From the NCBI GenBank assembly GCA_030849465.1, contig JARVLF010000015.1, positions 744,001-808,000 on the forward strand: DNA of 64,000 nt. The letters are read 5' to 3'. Below are positions 39,624 through 50,348 of the stretch, piece after piece. The DNA is from Moesziomyces globuligerus. Its lineage: Eukaryota > Basidiomycota > Ustilaginomycetes > Ustilaginales > Ustilaginaceae. The notes beneath the pieces were generated by a model. That model did not search any database, was not told the origin of the DNA, and saw only the letters and a program-made list of their open reading frames with translations. Made by a program: the position numbers and the translations under genes. Position 1 is the stretch's first letter, and each line of letters opens with the position of its first letter.

Positions 39624-40844
39624 ATGGCTGCGACGGCGAAACCGCAGGTGCTTTGCATTGGGTTCGGAGCGTTGGGTACGATCTATTCGTATCTGCTCGA
39701 GCGCGGCGGTGCGCAGGTGACTGCGGTGGCGCGGTCGAACTATGCGGCGCTGACGACGAGCGGGATCCACATCTCGTCGGCCAAGTACGGCGAGATCGCG
39801 GGCTGGAAGCCGCACCGAGCGGTTCGGGAGAGCGAGCCGGCGTCGGCGCGCGATCGCGACTACGACTACGTCGTCTGCACGTTCAAGAACATCCCGGACC
39901 ACAAGAGTGCTGCGTCGATCGTGCGACCGTTCCTGCGCTCGGGCGGTGCGCCTCCGGTGATCGTGCTGCTGCAGAACGGAGTGGATATCGAGGAGGAGGT
40001 GCACAGGAGCCTGGTTCGGGCCTCGCCACCTGCAGCGCGCGCCGTGGTGAGTGCGGTTGCTTGGATCGGTGCCAACCTCGCCGAGGGAGGCGCGAGGGTG
40101 ATGCACGGCGCACTCGAGAGGCTCGAGATGGGCGTCTACACGCCCTCGCGTCGTGCGGACGGACGTTGCCTACCCACCGCGCAGGAGCAGCAGGCGTTGG
40201 ACTCGTTTGCGCACATCTACCTCTCTGGCGGTGGGGGTGGACAGGTGGTGGATGATATCGAGGCGATCCGGTGGAAAAAAGTCCTCTGGAACGCAGGCTG
40301 GGGAGGTCTGGCCGCTCTAGCCCGTCAACCGGTCGCAAACCTGCTGACCGAACAGACGCTCCACTACAGCGTCGGCGTGGTGCGTAGGACGATGCTCGAG
40401 ATCGTCTATGTGGCGCGTGCGTGCGGGCTCGACGAGACGCGCCTCCCCATGGCCGCCGTCGACAACGCCATCAACATCACCCTCCCCGCCAGCCCCGTCG
40501 CCGGCGTCCACGACCCCACCAAGGGCTCCAACCTCGCTCCCGACTTCAAGCCCAGCATCCTGCTCGATCTGGAAAACGGCCGGCCGATGGAACTCGAGGT
40601 CATCATCGGCAACATCGTCCGCCAGGCCCGCTGCCACAACGTCGACTCGCCCCGCCTCGACCTCATCCTCGCCGCGCTCAAGCTCAACCAGGTCCACGCC
40701 ATCGCCGCCGCCCAGCACCGCGACGCCGCAGATGCACAGCAGAGCACAGAGGCCGTCGCCACCTACTCGCAGCTCAACGCCACCTCCAAGGGCAACTGGC
40801 CCGCCGGAGCGCCCGTCTCGCAAAACCCAACCACGTATCTCTGA
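39624..40844 (+). CDS. 2-dehydropantoate 2-reductase (ketopantoate reductase, ApbA/PanE family)
   Basis: 406 residues from ATG 39624 (MAATAKPQVLC), chosen because the NADPH-binding Rossmann motif GFGALG (13-18) then begins at the usual distance. VIVLLQNGVDIEEEV is the conserved segment of the N-terminal domain. In the C-terminal domain WKKVLWNAGWG (about 219-229) keeps the Lys-x3-Asn pair of ketopantoate reductases, and the last part contains LEVIIGNIVRQARCHNVDSPRL. The enzyme reduces ketopantoate to pantoate with NADPH in pantothenate/coenzyme A synthesis; fungal genomes carry several paralogues, some with other substrates, so Pan5 function is not certain. The gene converges on the SNARE gene. 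Confidence 0.87.
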   Translation: MAATAKPQVLCIGFGALGTIYSYLLERGGAQVTAVARSNYAALTTSGIHISSAKYGEIAGWKPHRAVRESEPASARDRDYDYVVCTFKNIPDHKSAASIVRPFLRSGGAPPVIVLLQNGVDIEEEVHRSLVRASPPAARAVVSAVAWIGANLAEGGARVMHGALERLEMGVYTPSRRADGRCLPTAQEQQALDSFAHIYLSGGGGGQVVDDIEAIRWKKVLWNAGWGGLAALARQPVANLLTEQTLHYSVGVVRRTMLEIVYVARACGLDETRLPMAAVDNAINITLPASPVAGVHDPTKGSNLAPDFKPSILLDLENGRPMELEVIIGNIVRQARCHNVDSPRLDLILAALKLNQVHAIAAAQHRDAADAQQSTEAVATYSQLNATSKGNWPAGAPVSQNPTTYL

Positions 40845-41009
40845 CCCCCTCCCTCCGACCCCCCACTCTGTGTGATCCGTAATAGACATGATGATGCCGC
40901 CGGGTGAGCTTGCGCAAATCGGCCGTAGACAGGAAGCTGGAAAGAAGGTCCATTGCAAAATGAGGCTCACGCGGGGGTAAGGAGGCTGGGTATGAAGGAG
41001 GGGCGTGGG

Positions 41010-41723
41010 TCAGTGAAAGAGGCCGTAGAGGGCGGAGAGGAAGACGAGGGCGCTGAAGCCCGAGAGGGCGAGGACCTTTGCGTTTTTCCACCACATCTGT
41101 CTGCGGAGGCCGACGGCGCGTCTGCGGAAGGCCATGGACTGGTTTGCGGCATTGTCGGTGCGGTCCATGAGGAGTTCGATGCGTTCGCCGCGGCTGAGGA
41201 TCTGCTCGACGTTCTGCGTCATGATGTCCTTGGCGCCGGCGAGCTCGTGCTTGGCCTGGGCGATCGGATCGACCGCGTTGGGATCCGCGTTGAGCTGCGC
41301 CACCATCTGCCGGAGCGTCGCGCTCAGCGCCGCATAGTCGGCCGAACCCACCTCGTCCTCCTCCGGAATCTCGTAGCTGGACAAAAACTACCCCCGCGGC
41401 AATCAACATACGTCAGTCCTCATCCATGGTCGTGCCTTTGCAAGGAAAAGAGGAGAAGGGGAGCTTACCTTTTTCTGGATGTGGGCGAGGAAGGTGAAGG
41501 GGATGCGGCGGCCAGTGTCTGCATCGGCAACAGCCATGTAGACCATGCCGGCGTCCGAGACGTAGTGGAAGAGCCAGTCTTCAAACGCATACGAGAGCTT
41601 GGACGCGTTGGGCGGGATGCGCGACAGGATCGTCTGGGCTGCGGGCAGGAAGCGGTCGTGCGCCGTATCGTGCGTCTCGGCAAGCACGTGCGAGCCCTTG
41701 GCCACGAGCGCCAACACGATCAT
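41010..41723 (-). CDS. VAMP7-like longin R-SNARE, two exons
   Basis: Exon 1 41723-41469, intron 41468-41388 (81 nt; GTAAGC donor, CTGAC branch site, TAG acceptor), exon 2 41387-41010; 210 residues. The join gives HIQKK|FLSSY, the usual end of a longin domain. Residues 1-105 are the longin fold (MIVLALVAKGSHVLAE). The SNARE motif runs about 118-178; QNVEQILSRGERIELLMDRT contains the central zero-layer Arg of R-SNAREs and matches VAMP7 more than VAMP2. A C-terminal anchor follows (about 188-208, VLALSGFSALVFLSALYG). In fungi this class (with Nyv1) drives fusion at the vacuole or late endosome. Confidence 0.9.
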
Positions 41724-42359
41724 GCTCGCTATTCGTCGCTGGGGTTGGCTCGGTCTCGACGGCCGCCTCTCTATGCTCGTATGGGTGGTGGGAAGCGCGG
41801 TGGGCGTAGGCAGCTACTCCGGTCGTATCGTCGAACAGCACTCGTGGCGTCTATCGAACCGGGAAGGGGGGAAGGAGGACGGTGGTGGTGGTGGAGATGG
41901 GTTAGGGTTCATGCAGGTGGAACAAGGTCAAGGGCGGTGCTGGTTGCGTTGCGTCATGCAGCCAACGTGCGAAGTGGAAATTAACTCAAAGTGTTGAGTC
42001 GACATGCTTCACAGACGTAAGCGCCGAAAAAGGTCCGGGCGGAAGCATGTCGACACGGATTGGAGATTTCCCCGGACGAGTTGAGTGGGACCAGCAAAAT
42101 GCACGGCTGCACGGCTGCACGGCTGCACGGCTCATGTGGGGTCAACCACTGCCGAGCGCCTCGCCTCGTGCCTGCCACGGCTAACCGGCCTTTCCTGAGC
42201 CCGGCCAAAGCGAACACCTCGCTCGCCCTCATAACGAGGCCACCCTACAGCTGGCTCTTCTCCTCCCAACTCCCGCCATCGCTCCGCTCCTCGCTCTCGC
42301 TCTGCATTCAGCAGCGCTCCCAGGGACTCGACAGCCACCTCGCTCGACATACACGAACC
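41724..42359. promoter_or_regulatory. Divergent promoter region of the R-SNARE and acetoacetyl-CoA synthetase genes
   Basis: 636 bases between opposed ATGs; no supported gene. Contains an 8-bp tandem repeat (42101-42132). Confidence 0.5.
42101..42132. repeat. 8-bp tandem repeat, unit gcacggct
   Basis: Four exact head-to-tail copies, about 230 bases upstream of the acetoacetyl-CoA synthetase ATG. Flanked by aaaat and catgtgg. Confidence 0.9.
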
Positions 42360-44809
42360 ATGGTAGCCCCGCTTGGCGCCCCGGCCCCGGCGCAGCCGCT
42401 CGTGTGGCAGGCGCCGGCCGGCGAGATCCAGGGCTCGTCGCTCGACAAGTTCCGACGCCTGGTCAACGCGCGCCACCACCTCAACCTGACCACGTACCAC
42501 GAGCTGCACGACTTCTCCGTCCAGCGCCTCGACGACTTCTGGACCGCCGTGTGGGACTTTGCCGGCATCCGCGCCTCTCGACGCTTCGATGCGGTGCTCT
42601 CGGACGCCGACGCGCTGCCGGCCGATCTGCCAGAGTGGTTCCCCGGCGCGCGCTTCAGCATGGCGCAGAACATCCTCTTCCCGCTCCATCCGTCCAACAC
42701 CACCTTCTGCTCGCCCAAGGCGCCGTACCACTGGCCGCACGCCCACGCCACGGCGCTCATCGAGGTCCCCGAAGGCGGCGGACTCGCCGACTCGAGCCCC
42801 GATGCCCAGGCCGTGCGCGTGTCGTGGGGCGAGCTCAGGAGGAGGGTCGCGCTGCTCGCAGAGACCTTTCGTCGCACCGGCGTCAAGCAGGGCGATAGGC
42901 TCGCGCACGTCTCGGCCAACACCGCCTCGCCCGTGGTCGCGATGCTCGCGGCCAACAGCGTCGGTGCCATCTACTCGCTCATCGCCACCGATGCCGGGCC
43001 GCAGGCGATCTACGGCAGGCTCGCGCAGATCAGGCCCAAGCTGCTCTTCACCGACGATGCGGTGCTCTACAACGGCAAGCAGGTCGACATCCTCGGCCGC
43101 GTCGCCGACGTCGCACAGCGCCTGCTCGACGACGACAAGCTCGACTCGCCGCTCACCTTCCAGGTGGTCGTCATCCGCAACCGCCGTCGTCTACCCGGAC
43201 AGCGTCCCGCGTGGACGTCGAGCAAGGTCAAGGCCGTCGAGATGGAGGCGTTCATCACCCAGACCGGCCTGCAGCTCGCCGACTCGCCGCCGCACAGGTT
43301 CGAGCAGCTGCCGGCACAGCATCCCGTGCAGATCTTCTACTCAAGTGGCTCGACTGGAGAGCCGAAGTCGATACTGCATACATCTGCCATGCTGATCAAC
43401 ATGAAGAAGGAGGCGCTCCTCATGCTCGACCTCCGCCCCGCCGATACGTTTCTGCAGGTCACCTCGTGCGGCTGGATCATGTGGATCTACCACCTCGTCG
43501 CGCTCTCCATGGGCTCCACCGCCGTGCTCTACGACGGCTCACCCATGTTCCCCAACCCGGCCCACGTCGTCCGCGTCGTAGACCACCTCGACTGCTCGGG
43601 CTACGGCGCCAGCCCGCGCTTCCTCAGCGAACTCGAAAGGTTCGCCGCCGAGACCAAGTTCGACCTCGCCAGGCTCGGGATGCGCAAGTTCCGGTTCATG
43701 ACCAGCACCGGCTCACCGCTCTCGTCCAAGAACGTAGAGTTCTTCTACAGAAGCTTCCCCAAGACGGCACATCTCTGCAGCATCTCCGGAGGCACCGACA
43801 TGGCAGGCGTGCTCGTCGGGCCTACAAAGATGCTGCCGCTCTTTGGCAACTTGATCCAGTGCAAGGCGCTCGGCTTTGACATCCAGATCTGGGACCCCGA
43901 GACCGGCGAGCGCATCGACGACTCGGGCAAGTCCGGCGAACTCATCGTCGCCAAACCTTTCCCCACCCAACCGGTAAGTCTTTTCGAACCCGATGTTGGA
44001 TGTACGAGCTTGAGGACAAGTACTGATCGATTGACGCGGATGTTTCTGGCGGGGGTTAGACGGGATTCTTTGGTCCGCCCGAGCAGAAGGAGGCGCTGCA
44101 CGAATGGTACATGGACTCTTACTACACGCGCTTTCCCGGCCGCAAAGTATGGGCGCAGGGCGATTTTATCTACCAGGACCAAGCCACGAAGGGTCTCGAA
44201 ATCCTCGGTCGCTCCGACGGCGTCCTCAATCCCGTAAGCGAACCCTGCGTGGACCCTTCCAACGTGAGCCGTACGAACCTTGAACTGACCTTGATCGTGT
44301 CGGGGTTCATTAGAGCGGAGTGCGTTTTGGGTCGGCCGAGATCTACGCTGTGGTGGAGAAGTTCGCGTTTGTTGGCGACAGCATCGTGGTGGGCCAGCGA
44401 CGTGCGGGCAAGGACGAGCACGAGCGCGTGCTGCTCTTTATCAAGATGCGCGACGCCTCGGCCACGCTACAGCCTGCGCACATCGCCGAGCTCAACCAAG
44501 CGATCAAGAAGGCCTACTCGGCCCGCCACGTGCCCGAACATACGTTCCAGGTCGCCGACATCCCCGTCACGCTCAACGGCAAAAAGACCGAACTCGCCGT
44601 CAAGGCCGTCGTCAACGGCAACACCGCCTTCAAACCCTCCAGCGTAAGTCCACACCCTTCGCCAACCTTCGATGCGATGACCAAAGACTGACGTCTCTGG
44701 ATTTCCGTGGTGTGTGCAGGCTACCGCGAATCCTCAGAGTCTCAACGAGTACGCCCAGTACGCCGACCTCGAGTCGGTCCTCGCCAACCGCCGCACGTCA
44801 AAGCTCTAG
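42360..44809 (+). CDS. Acetoacetyl-CoA synthetase, four exons
   Basis: Exons 42360-43973, 44060-44233, 44314-44643 and 44720-44809 give 735 residues. Introns are 86, 80 and 76 nt, all phase 0, with GTAAGT/GTAAGC donors and TAG/CAG acceptors. The AMP-binding motif FYSSGSTGEPKSI lies near residue 325 and the AACS-specific TSCGWIMWIYH follows. After the joins, LIVAKPFPTQP|TGFFGPPEQKEALHEWY, WAQGDFIYQD and LGRSDGVLNP|SGVRFGSAEIY read as in the acetoacetyl-CoA ligase family; NGKKTELAVKAVVNG holds the C-terminal catalytic Lys region. It activates acetoacetate in the cytosol with ATP and CoA, feeding sterol and lipid synthesis or ketone and leucine use. Start chosen for the normal N-terminus; the frame is open further up to 42060. 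Confidence 0.93.
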
Positions 44810-45901
44810 CCCGCGTGCTCGAGCAAGAAGGTCAAATCGAAGAGAAAAAGTGTGGTGGAAATGCCAAAAATGAAAACAAAAAAGAACTGCAGCACCTAGG
44901 ATTCCCGCGTGGTCCCCCACCGCAGTACTGACTAGGCGATACCTTGCTTAACTTCGCAGATCGGACGGGATGCGGTGCTTTCAAGGTTCTATGGCCGCAG
45001 ATATCAGATGCGGTAACAAAGCCGTACATTATCCCGCTGTATTTGCGCTCGATCATGCAAGTTGGTCCTGCTGAATTGTGTGTCGAGGCGCGATGCGGTC
45101 GATGGGTGCGACTTAGATCATCTCAGGCACGCGAGGCTGCACGTCAGCCGGGCCGTCGGCGTTGCGCAGGTGGGATGCTTCGAGACCTCGCAGATCTTCG
45201 CAGGCTTGCACGGTCGCGAATGCCGGCCGAAGATCGAAGAGGGGGCATCGTCTCGCCCGTGCCGGACGTAGTCGAAGACGGGCCCGAATCAGAAGACGGG
45301 CTCACGGGAGATGAGCGATTCCAGACCTCTGCAACGTCGTGTGAATGCATGACAGAAATAAACTCTGGTCGAGACCCCGCAGCATGCCTTGCTGGCCTTG
45401 AACAGCGACTGTTTCCAAAGACGCGAATCGGATGCGACGACGACCGCCGAACCGAGGCGTGCAGCTTAGCGAACTTTTCAAGCGCTCGACACGGCACTGA
45501 TCTTGACGCCGGATGCTCAACATTTGCAAGTCGACCTTAGTCACATGGTCGGAGCGGAGAGCGAAGATCGTTTCAAGCTGAGCCTCTGTCTGTCGGGGTT
45601 TTGAGTGGACCCGTATCAATGCTGCCTTTCGCTCACATGGAGACAAACCACCGGATCCAACTGCATAAGGCCAAGTCGGTCGGGCCCAAGTTTGAACCTC
45701 CTACGGCCGCTTGTGGTATCCGACTCCGCCAGCAGCCGCAGAGGCGGAGGATGAACTCGGCTGTACCACTGTCCGTCACTTTGGAGATTAAGACCCAGCG
45801 TCAAATACCCGAGTAGATGTGCTCGACAAACACGGCCTCGAAATATTGCTGGCTCGTCCAGTCGAGGGCGTCGGCTCAACGACGGGCAATCGGAGGGGAA
45901 A

Positions 45902-45914
45902 GGGGGGGGGGGGG
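45902..45914. repeat. G13 homopolymer
   Basis: Thirteen consecutive G; a site where assembly or polymerase slippage errors are likely. Confidence 0.9.
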
Positions 45915-46679
45915 AATAAGGGGCCTGCTGGAGAGTAAGCTCTAACGGATCGTCGAGCTGCGGGTCGAGTCTAAACAAGACTGAGCTGCCGAGCGGGCGG
46001 AAGCGGAGGCGGTGAGGGGCTGCTGCGAGCTTCCATCCCGCCCGCGCCGCAAAGACCATGGGGCCGGGATCGAGGACGGAGAGCGCGGTTAGCGAGGCGC
46101 ACGCGTGTGGAACAGAGGTCGGATAGGCGAACCGAAGCCGAACGTCGGAAGCGGAGCCTCGCGCTGCAGCCACACTTGCACGCGGGTCCAAGCGACGATG
46201 CGGTCTGACGCCATGTTGGGCGAATCTGGCACAAGCACACGCTGTGCCAAGCTACGACACGCTGCACACGCTGCTTCGGCTCCAGGCTCCACTCGCATCG
46301 CCGACGGCCTGGGAGATGGACGAGGTCAAGACCCAGTGCGCTCGAAGGTCGGGGCGGAGTGGACCCCGATATTGGAGCCCGATAGCGGGATGGGCGGGAG
46401 TGTGAAAAGCGCGTTGCGTGTTTCAGGTTGAGCGGTGCCCACGGTCTGAGCCGCTGCGCTGCTGACTGTGGCCTTTTTCGATGCTACTGTACGCTACCAG
46501 CCATTCGGGATCTCGACGCGTGCCAACCTCCACATGCGATGTACTGTACCGGAGCGGAGATGTGGCTCGCTTGCAGCGGCAGTGTTGGCGCGCGGGTTCG
46601 CAACTTGACAGCTGCCAAGTTCGATGGCGACGGAAAATCGACGTGCGCATCGGCAGCTGCAGCGATGCTCGCCAACGGC

Positions 46680-46730
46680 GCGCTTTGCGGTGCTCTGCGG
46701 TGCTCTGCGGTGCTCTACGCTGCGCTCTGC
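46680..46730. repeat. 10-bp tandem repeat, unit gctctgcggt
   Basis: Three copies of gctctgcggt with degenerate copies on both sides; differs by one base from the unit at 31330-31382. Confidence 0.85.
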
Positions 46731-48251
46731 TGCCATGCTCCAACACCCGGCTCGCTTCGACGGCACCCTGGACATCGGACAGGCGGCATCCCCAGCCTCT
46801 GCTCTCCTAGCTCCTGCCACTGAGACACTTCCCGTGTCGGTGCTCTCGTTCATTGTGCACCCACCCACAGACCCTGAAGACCCGCGATCCGCCGTTTAAT
46901 GGTACACCGCTCTGCCCCCCCAGCACCTCGTCCGAGCATGAAGAAAAACCCACGAAGCTGCACATTTCCGTCCCGTTGGCGCGGGGATGGACACTCGCAC
47001 AAGACGCTCGTTCACACGCATCCGCCAACGATACCGGAAGCGCACCGTGTCCACCGATCCCCGCTTCTTTTGACCGCATGAGCTCGCCTGATGACCGGCG
47101 TGCGCATGTGCGGACGAGCCTTACGATAAGCTGTGGTACACGCCTTGGCTCGCTTGGCCGAGCGAGAGGAGGTGGATGGAATGAGGGGCTTGCTACCGGC
47201 GAACCGCGCGGTGGGCGCGCTTCGGCTGCGCTGAGCGACCCCTGCCAGGCTGACTGTGCCAAGTGACAAGCCGTAGTGCCAAGCGGCATTTGCATGCCGA
47301 GAGCCCAACCCCGGCGAGGTTTGCGGAGGGTGGGGGGAGGGGGGGGGGGAAGGTGACTAAACCACACGCTCGGTCTCCGGTTCGAGGGCTGACGCAGCGG
47401 AAGCGAGCTAGCTGACCCAGCGTACCACACTCACACACTCGAGGCCAATGGCGCCCCTATGCGTCGCCGTTGACTCGGAGCGCCGATCTCGACGAGCATA
47501 GCGACGTGCATTCACTCCAACCCCCGGCTGACCTTTTTTTCTCTCGCAAAGAAATCATTTTTTACCGTTGGAAAGAAAAATTAATGCAGTCCGAGGCGAG
47601 GCAAGGCAAAGAAAGACAACGCTGGCTTCCGATGGAGGAGGACACGCCCTACCAAGCGTGCCGCGCGCGGAGGCAGACGGAGGTCTCCAACGCATGAGTC
47701 TGGCTGAGTTGGAGCGCGACAGCACCGAGCGGTTGGACAGACGTCGTGCCGGTGTGCGCCCTCCACCCACTGCCGTAGCCACGTCCGGAGCCTCTTGGCA
47801 TCCGCCCCGCCCACCCACACCTCGATCCAGCTTGCAGACGCAGCTTCCACCTTCGGGACCTCCATCGACTTTCTCGACCATCAGCTTGCTTCTTCTATCG
47901 ATACCCATACATCTCAGCTTCGGACAGCGCACGAGCTCGCCGACACCTTACGCCGTCCGACCTCCACCACCTAGTCAGCATCACTTCCGCCTGCTGGATT
48001 TCCGACACAGCCGACAGATCGACGCAGCCTTCTTTCAGGCACTCCCTTGCCCAGCCAAATCGTGCTTCTTGATCGATCTCAGCGCAATTGATCCGCCTCC
48101 ACCAACCCAGCTTTGCCGGTACTCTACGTCGACCCTGTGTGCTACCCCATTTTCGCCCAATGACCGCGGCATAATCAGTGGTTCTTATCGAGACTTCTTC
48201 GGAAGGAGAATCAGACCCGTGCCTTCTGCGGTGCAGAGACGCCAGGCAGCC

Positions 48252-50096
48252 ATGCGCACGCTCGCGGCGACGACGGCGGTGGGGCACGACTTTCTGGGCA
48301 ACCACATTGGCGAGCTGCTCGTGCGGCAGCCGGTCAAGCTCGCGCCCGCGCGCGGCGCGGCCTCGTCCAACGGCAGCACCGTCTGCGCCACGGACGCGCT
48401 GGCCACCCGGCGTGCCTCGCTGCCAGCCTGCAAGGATGCGACGTCGGCCGAGGTGCTCGACGAGTTCCTCAGTCTCGGTGCCACGCCGTTGGAGGGTTGC
48501 GATCGGGGGAGTCTGGAGAACGGTAGCGAGAGTTCGGTCTCGGAGCCTAGTTCGGTGGATAGCAGTCGCTCGGGAAGCGCGCAGACCGATCTGCTCCTGC
48601 ATCTCGACCAGCTCGCAGGGGGCAATGCGGCCAAACCGTCGCTGGCCAGCCCGCGCGTGAGCTTCGTGACGAGCTTCGGCGCCAAGCCGCGCAGGTCGGG
48701 CAGCAGGAGGGCTCCGTCCGAGACGGGATCGGCGGGCTACTTTGGCCTTGCGAGCAGCATCAGTTCGGTCAGCTTGTCGCCGACGGCTTCGCCCGACGCC
48801 ATTGCGTGGAATATGCCGTTCCAGGAGCAGCAGTCGTTTGCGAATGCGATCGAACACGCAGCGCTCGCCAGACGCGAGTCCCAGCACAGCCAACCGCCCA
48901 GCCAACCATCCGTACGCACAGCTGCGGAACACGCGCCGCCGACCAAAACCAAGGAGGCCGCCAAGAGCCAGTCGTTTTCAACCGCCTCGGCACCCGTGAG
49001 GCAGAGGCTGACCAGGGCGGCCACAGAGTCGACGCTGCCAGTGGCCGCGCCGATGCAGGCCGAAAAGTCGGCCTCGGGCGAGTCGGCGCGCAGCGCGCTC
49101 AGCGGATCGCAGAACGCAAAGAGCGCGAGGGGTCATAGGCGCAAGCCCTCGTTGGTGCCCAAGGAGGGCGACGGCCGCACCTTCTGCTTTGTCGACGCCT
49201 CGTGCAGCGAGACCGAGTCGGAAGAGCCCAACGCCCCAGCCGAGGCCGGTCCGTCGTCGGTCCCGCCACCTCCGGCACCGGAAGCATCGACAGCACCGCC
49301 AGCATCGCCAGCACCGCCAGCACCGCCAGCACCGCCAGCACCGCCAGCACCGCCAGCACCGCCAGCATCGCAAGCATCGCAAGCACCACCCACGCCCACG
49401 CCAACCTCGGCCGCGGCGTCGACGTACAACGATATGGTGGTCGGGCAGTACGCCGCGCCGCGTCGGCTGGATACGGTCGACGAGACGTCGCCGGTGGCGG
49501 GCGCATCGAAGCCGTCGGCGGGGGTTGTTGGGAGGTCAGGCATGGAAGGGCGACGGGTACGGCGGTTACGCATCGAGCCCAACGTGCAGTCGCGGCCGAG
49601 TCTGTTGGAGCGGACGATGCAGCAGCAGGTGCGTGCGTCGCAGCAGGCGCAGTCGGCCAACGCGCACGTCGAAGCGCCCACGCCGCCCGCCGCGGCTCAC
49701 GACGAGAAGTTCAACCGCACCGCCTACGGGTCCGAACAGCGTACGTTCCGCATCCAACCTCTGCAGCCGTCTACACCGCGGACCGAGCGCGACCGCGTGC
49801 CGATGGCGCCGACAAGCCATGCGCGTACGAGCGACTGGGCGCGCGCGCAGAACCGTCTTGCGGCCGACGACGAGCTCGCTCAGATCGACGCCTCGCTCCG
49901 CAACGTCGAGTCCTCCAACCACCGTCCAAGCAGACACCACACCCACAGCCACAGCTCGACAGACACCTCGAGCCCGAGTCTGCTCGACATGCGCGAACTC
50001 CTCAGCCCCCCCGAAACCGCAATCTCATCTCCTGACCTCGAATCTCCTCCCTCCGACCCTCTCAAGTCAACAAGATCCTCCCCCCTCGCCTCGTAG
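48252..50096 (+). CDS. Unrecognised disordered protein with an Ala-Pro-Pro repeat
   Basis: 614 residues from ATG 48252 (MRTLAATTAVGHDFLGNHIG); the frame is open back to 47568, with another Met at 47694, but that stretch looks like 5' leader. I do not recognise the protein. The first 35 residues (HDFLGNHIGELLVRQPVKLAP) look ordered and may be a short conserved motif. The rest is Ser/Pro/Ala-rich. Notable parts are GHRRKPSLVPKEGDGRTFCF (basic, possible phospho-site), the Ala/Pro repeat at about 346-380, GRRVRRLRIEPNVQSRPSLLERTMQQQ (basic then amphipathic) and a Ser/Pro-rich tail. The reading frame is open over 1.8 kb with synonymous GC bias like its neighbours, which supports a real gene. It converges on the muconate-cyclase-like gene. 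Confidence 0.6.
   Translation: MRTLAATTAVGHDFLGNHIGELLVRQPVKLAPARGAASSNGSTVCATDALATRRASLPACKDATSAEVLDEFLSLGATPLEGCDRGSLENGSESSVSEPSSVDSSRSGSAQTDLLLHLDQLAGGNAAKPSLASPRVSFVTSFGAKPRRSGSRRAPSETGSAGYFGLASSISSVSLSPTASPDAIAWNMPFQEQQSFANAIEHAALARRESQHSQPPSQPSVRTAAEHAPPTKTKEAAKSQSFSTASAPVRQRLTRAATESTLPVAAPMQAEKSASGESARSALSGSQNAKSARGHRRKPSLVPKEGDGRTFCFVDASCSETESEEPNAPAEAGPSSVPPPPAPEASTAPPASPAPPAPPAPPAPPAPPAPPASQASQAPPTPTPTSAAASTYNDMVVGQYAAPRRLDTVDETSPVAGASKPSAGVVGRSGMEGRRVRRLRIEPNVQSRPSLLERTMQQQVRASQQAQSANAHVEAPTPPAAAHDEKFNRTAYGSEQRTFRIQPLQPSTPRTERDRVPMAPTSHARTSDWARAQNRLAADDELAQIDASLRNVESSNHRPSRHHTHSHSSTDTSSPSLLDMRELLSPPETAISSPDLESPPSDPLKSTRSSPLAS
49291..49389 (+). repeat. 9-bp coding minisatellite, unit gccagcacc
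   Basis: About ten copies with few changes (agcatcgcc variants at both ends), encoding Ala-Pro-Pro triplets in the unrecognised protein. Confidence 0.9.
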
Positions 50097-50348
50097 CACA
50101 CGCCCTCGTTTCCCCCTTTTTTTTGGCATCTCGTTCTCTCCTTCCAGCTCTCTCTTCTCGTTCTCATTGCTCTCTCTCGATTAGGATCCCGGTCATGGCG
50201 TCACGCGAATTTCATACACGCAGCATTCTCGCACTTGTTCCCATCTCATCCCACCTGCTCGAAGCGTGTGAAGCGTTGAAAAAATCCTTTCCGTAAGAAA
50301 CCCGGCTGAGATCAAGCGACAGGGAGGGGGCGGGGGATGGTTGGGGGA

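Larger units (their letters stand above)
44810..48251. other. Gene-poor block of 3.4 kb
   Basis: No gene I can support. Frames of 100-210 codons occur on both strands but overlap one another and show no domain. It contains a G13 run (45902-45914), another G-rich run (about 47334-47350), a 10-bp tandem repeat (46680-46730) and, on the right, the probable promoter and leader of the next gene, whose frame is open back to 47568. I looked for tRNA genes and saw none that folds. Confidence 0.5.

Noticed and set aside
47375..47410. B-box-like ggttcgagggc
   Set aside because: The flanking five-base stems do not pair and there is no A box at the right distance.
47568..48251. N-terminal extension of the unrecognised protein by 228 codons
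   Set aside because: Contains poly-pyrimidine and promoter-like sequence and no sign of conservation; kept as an alternative start only.
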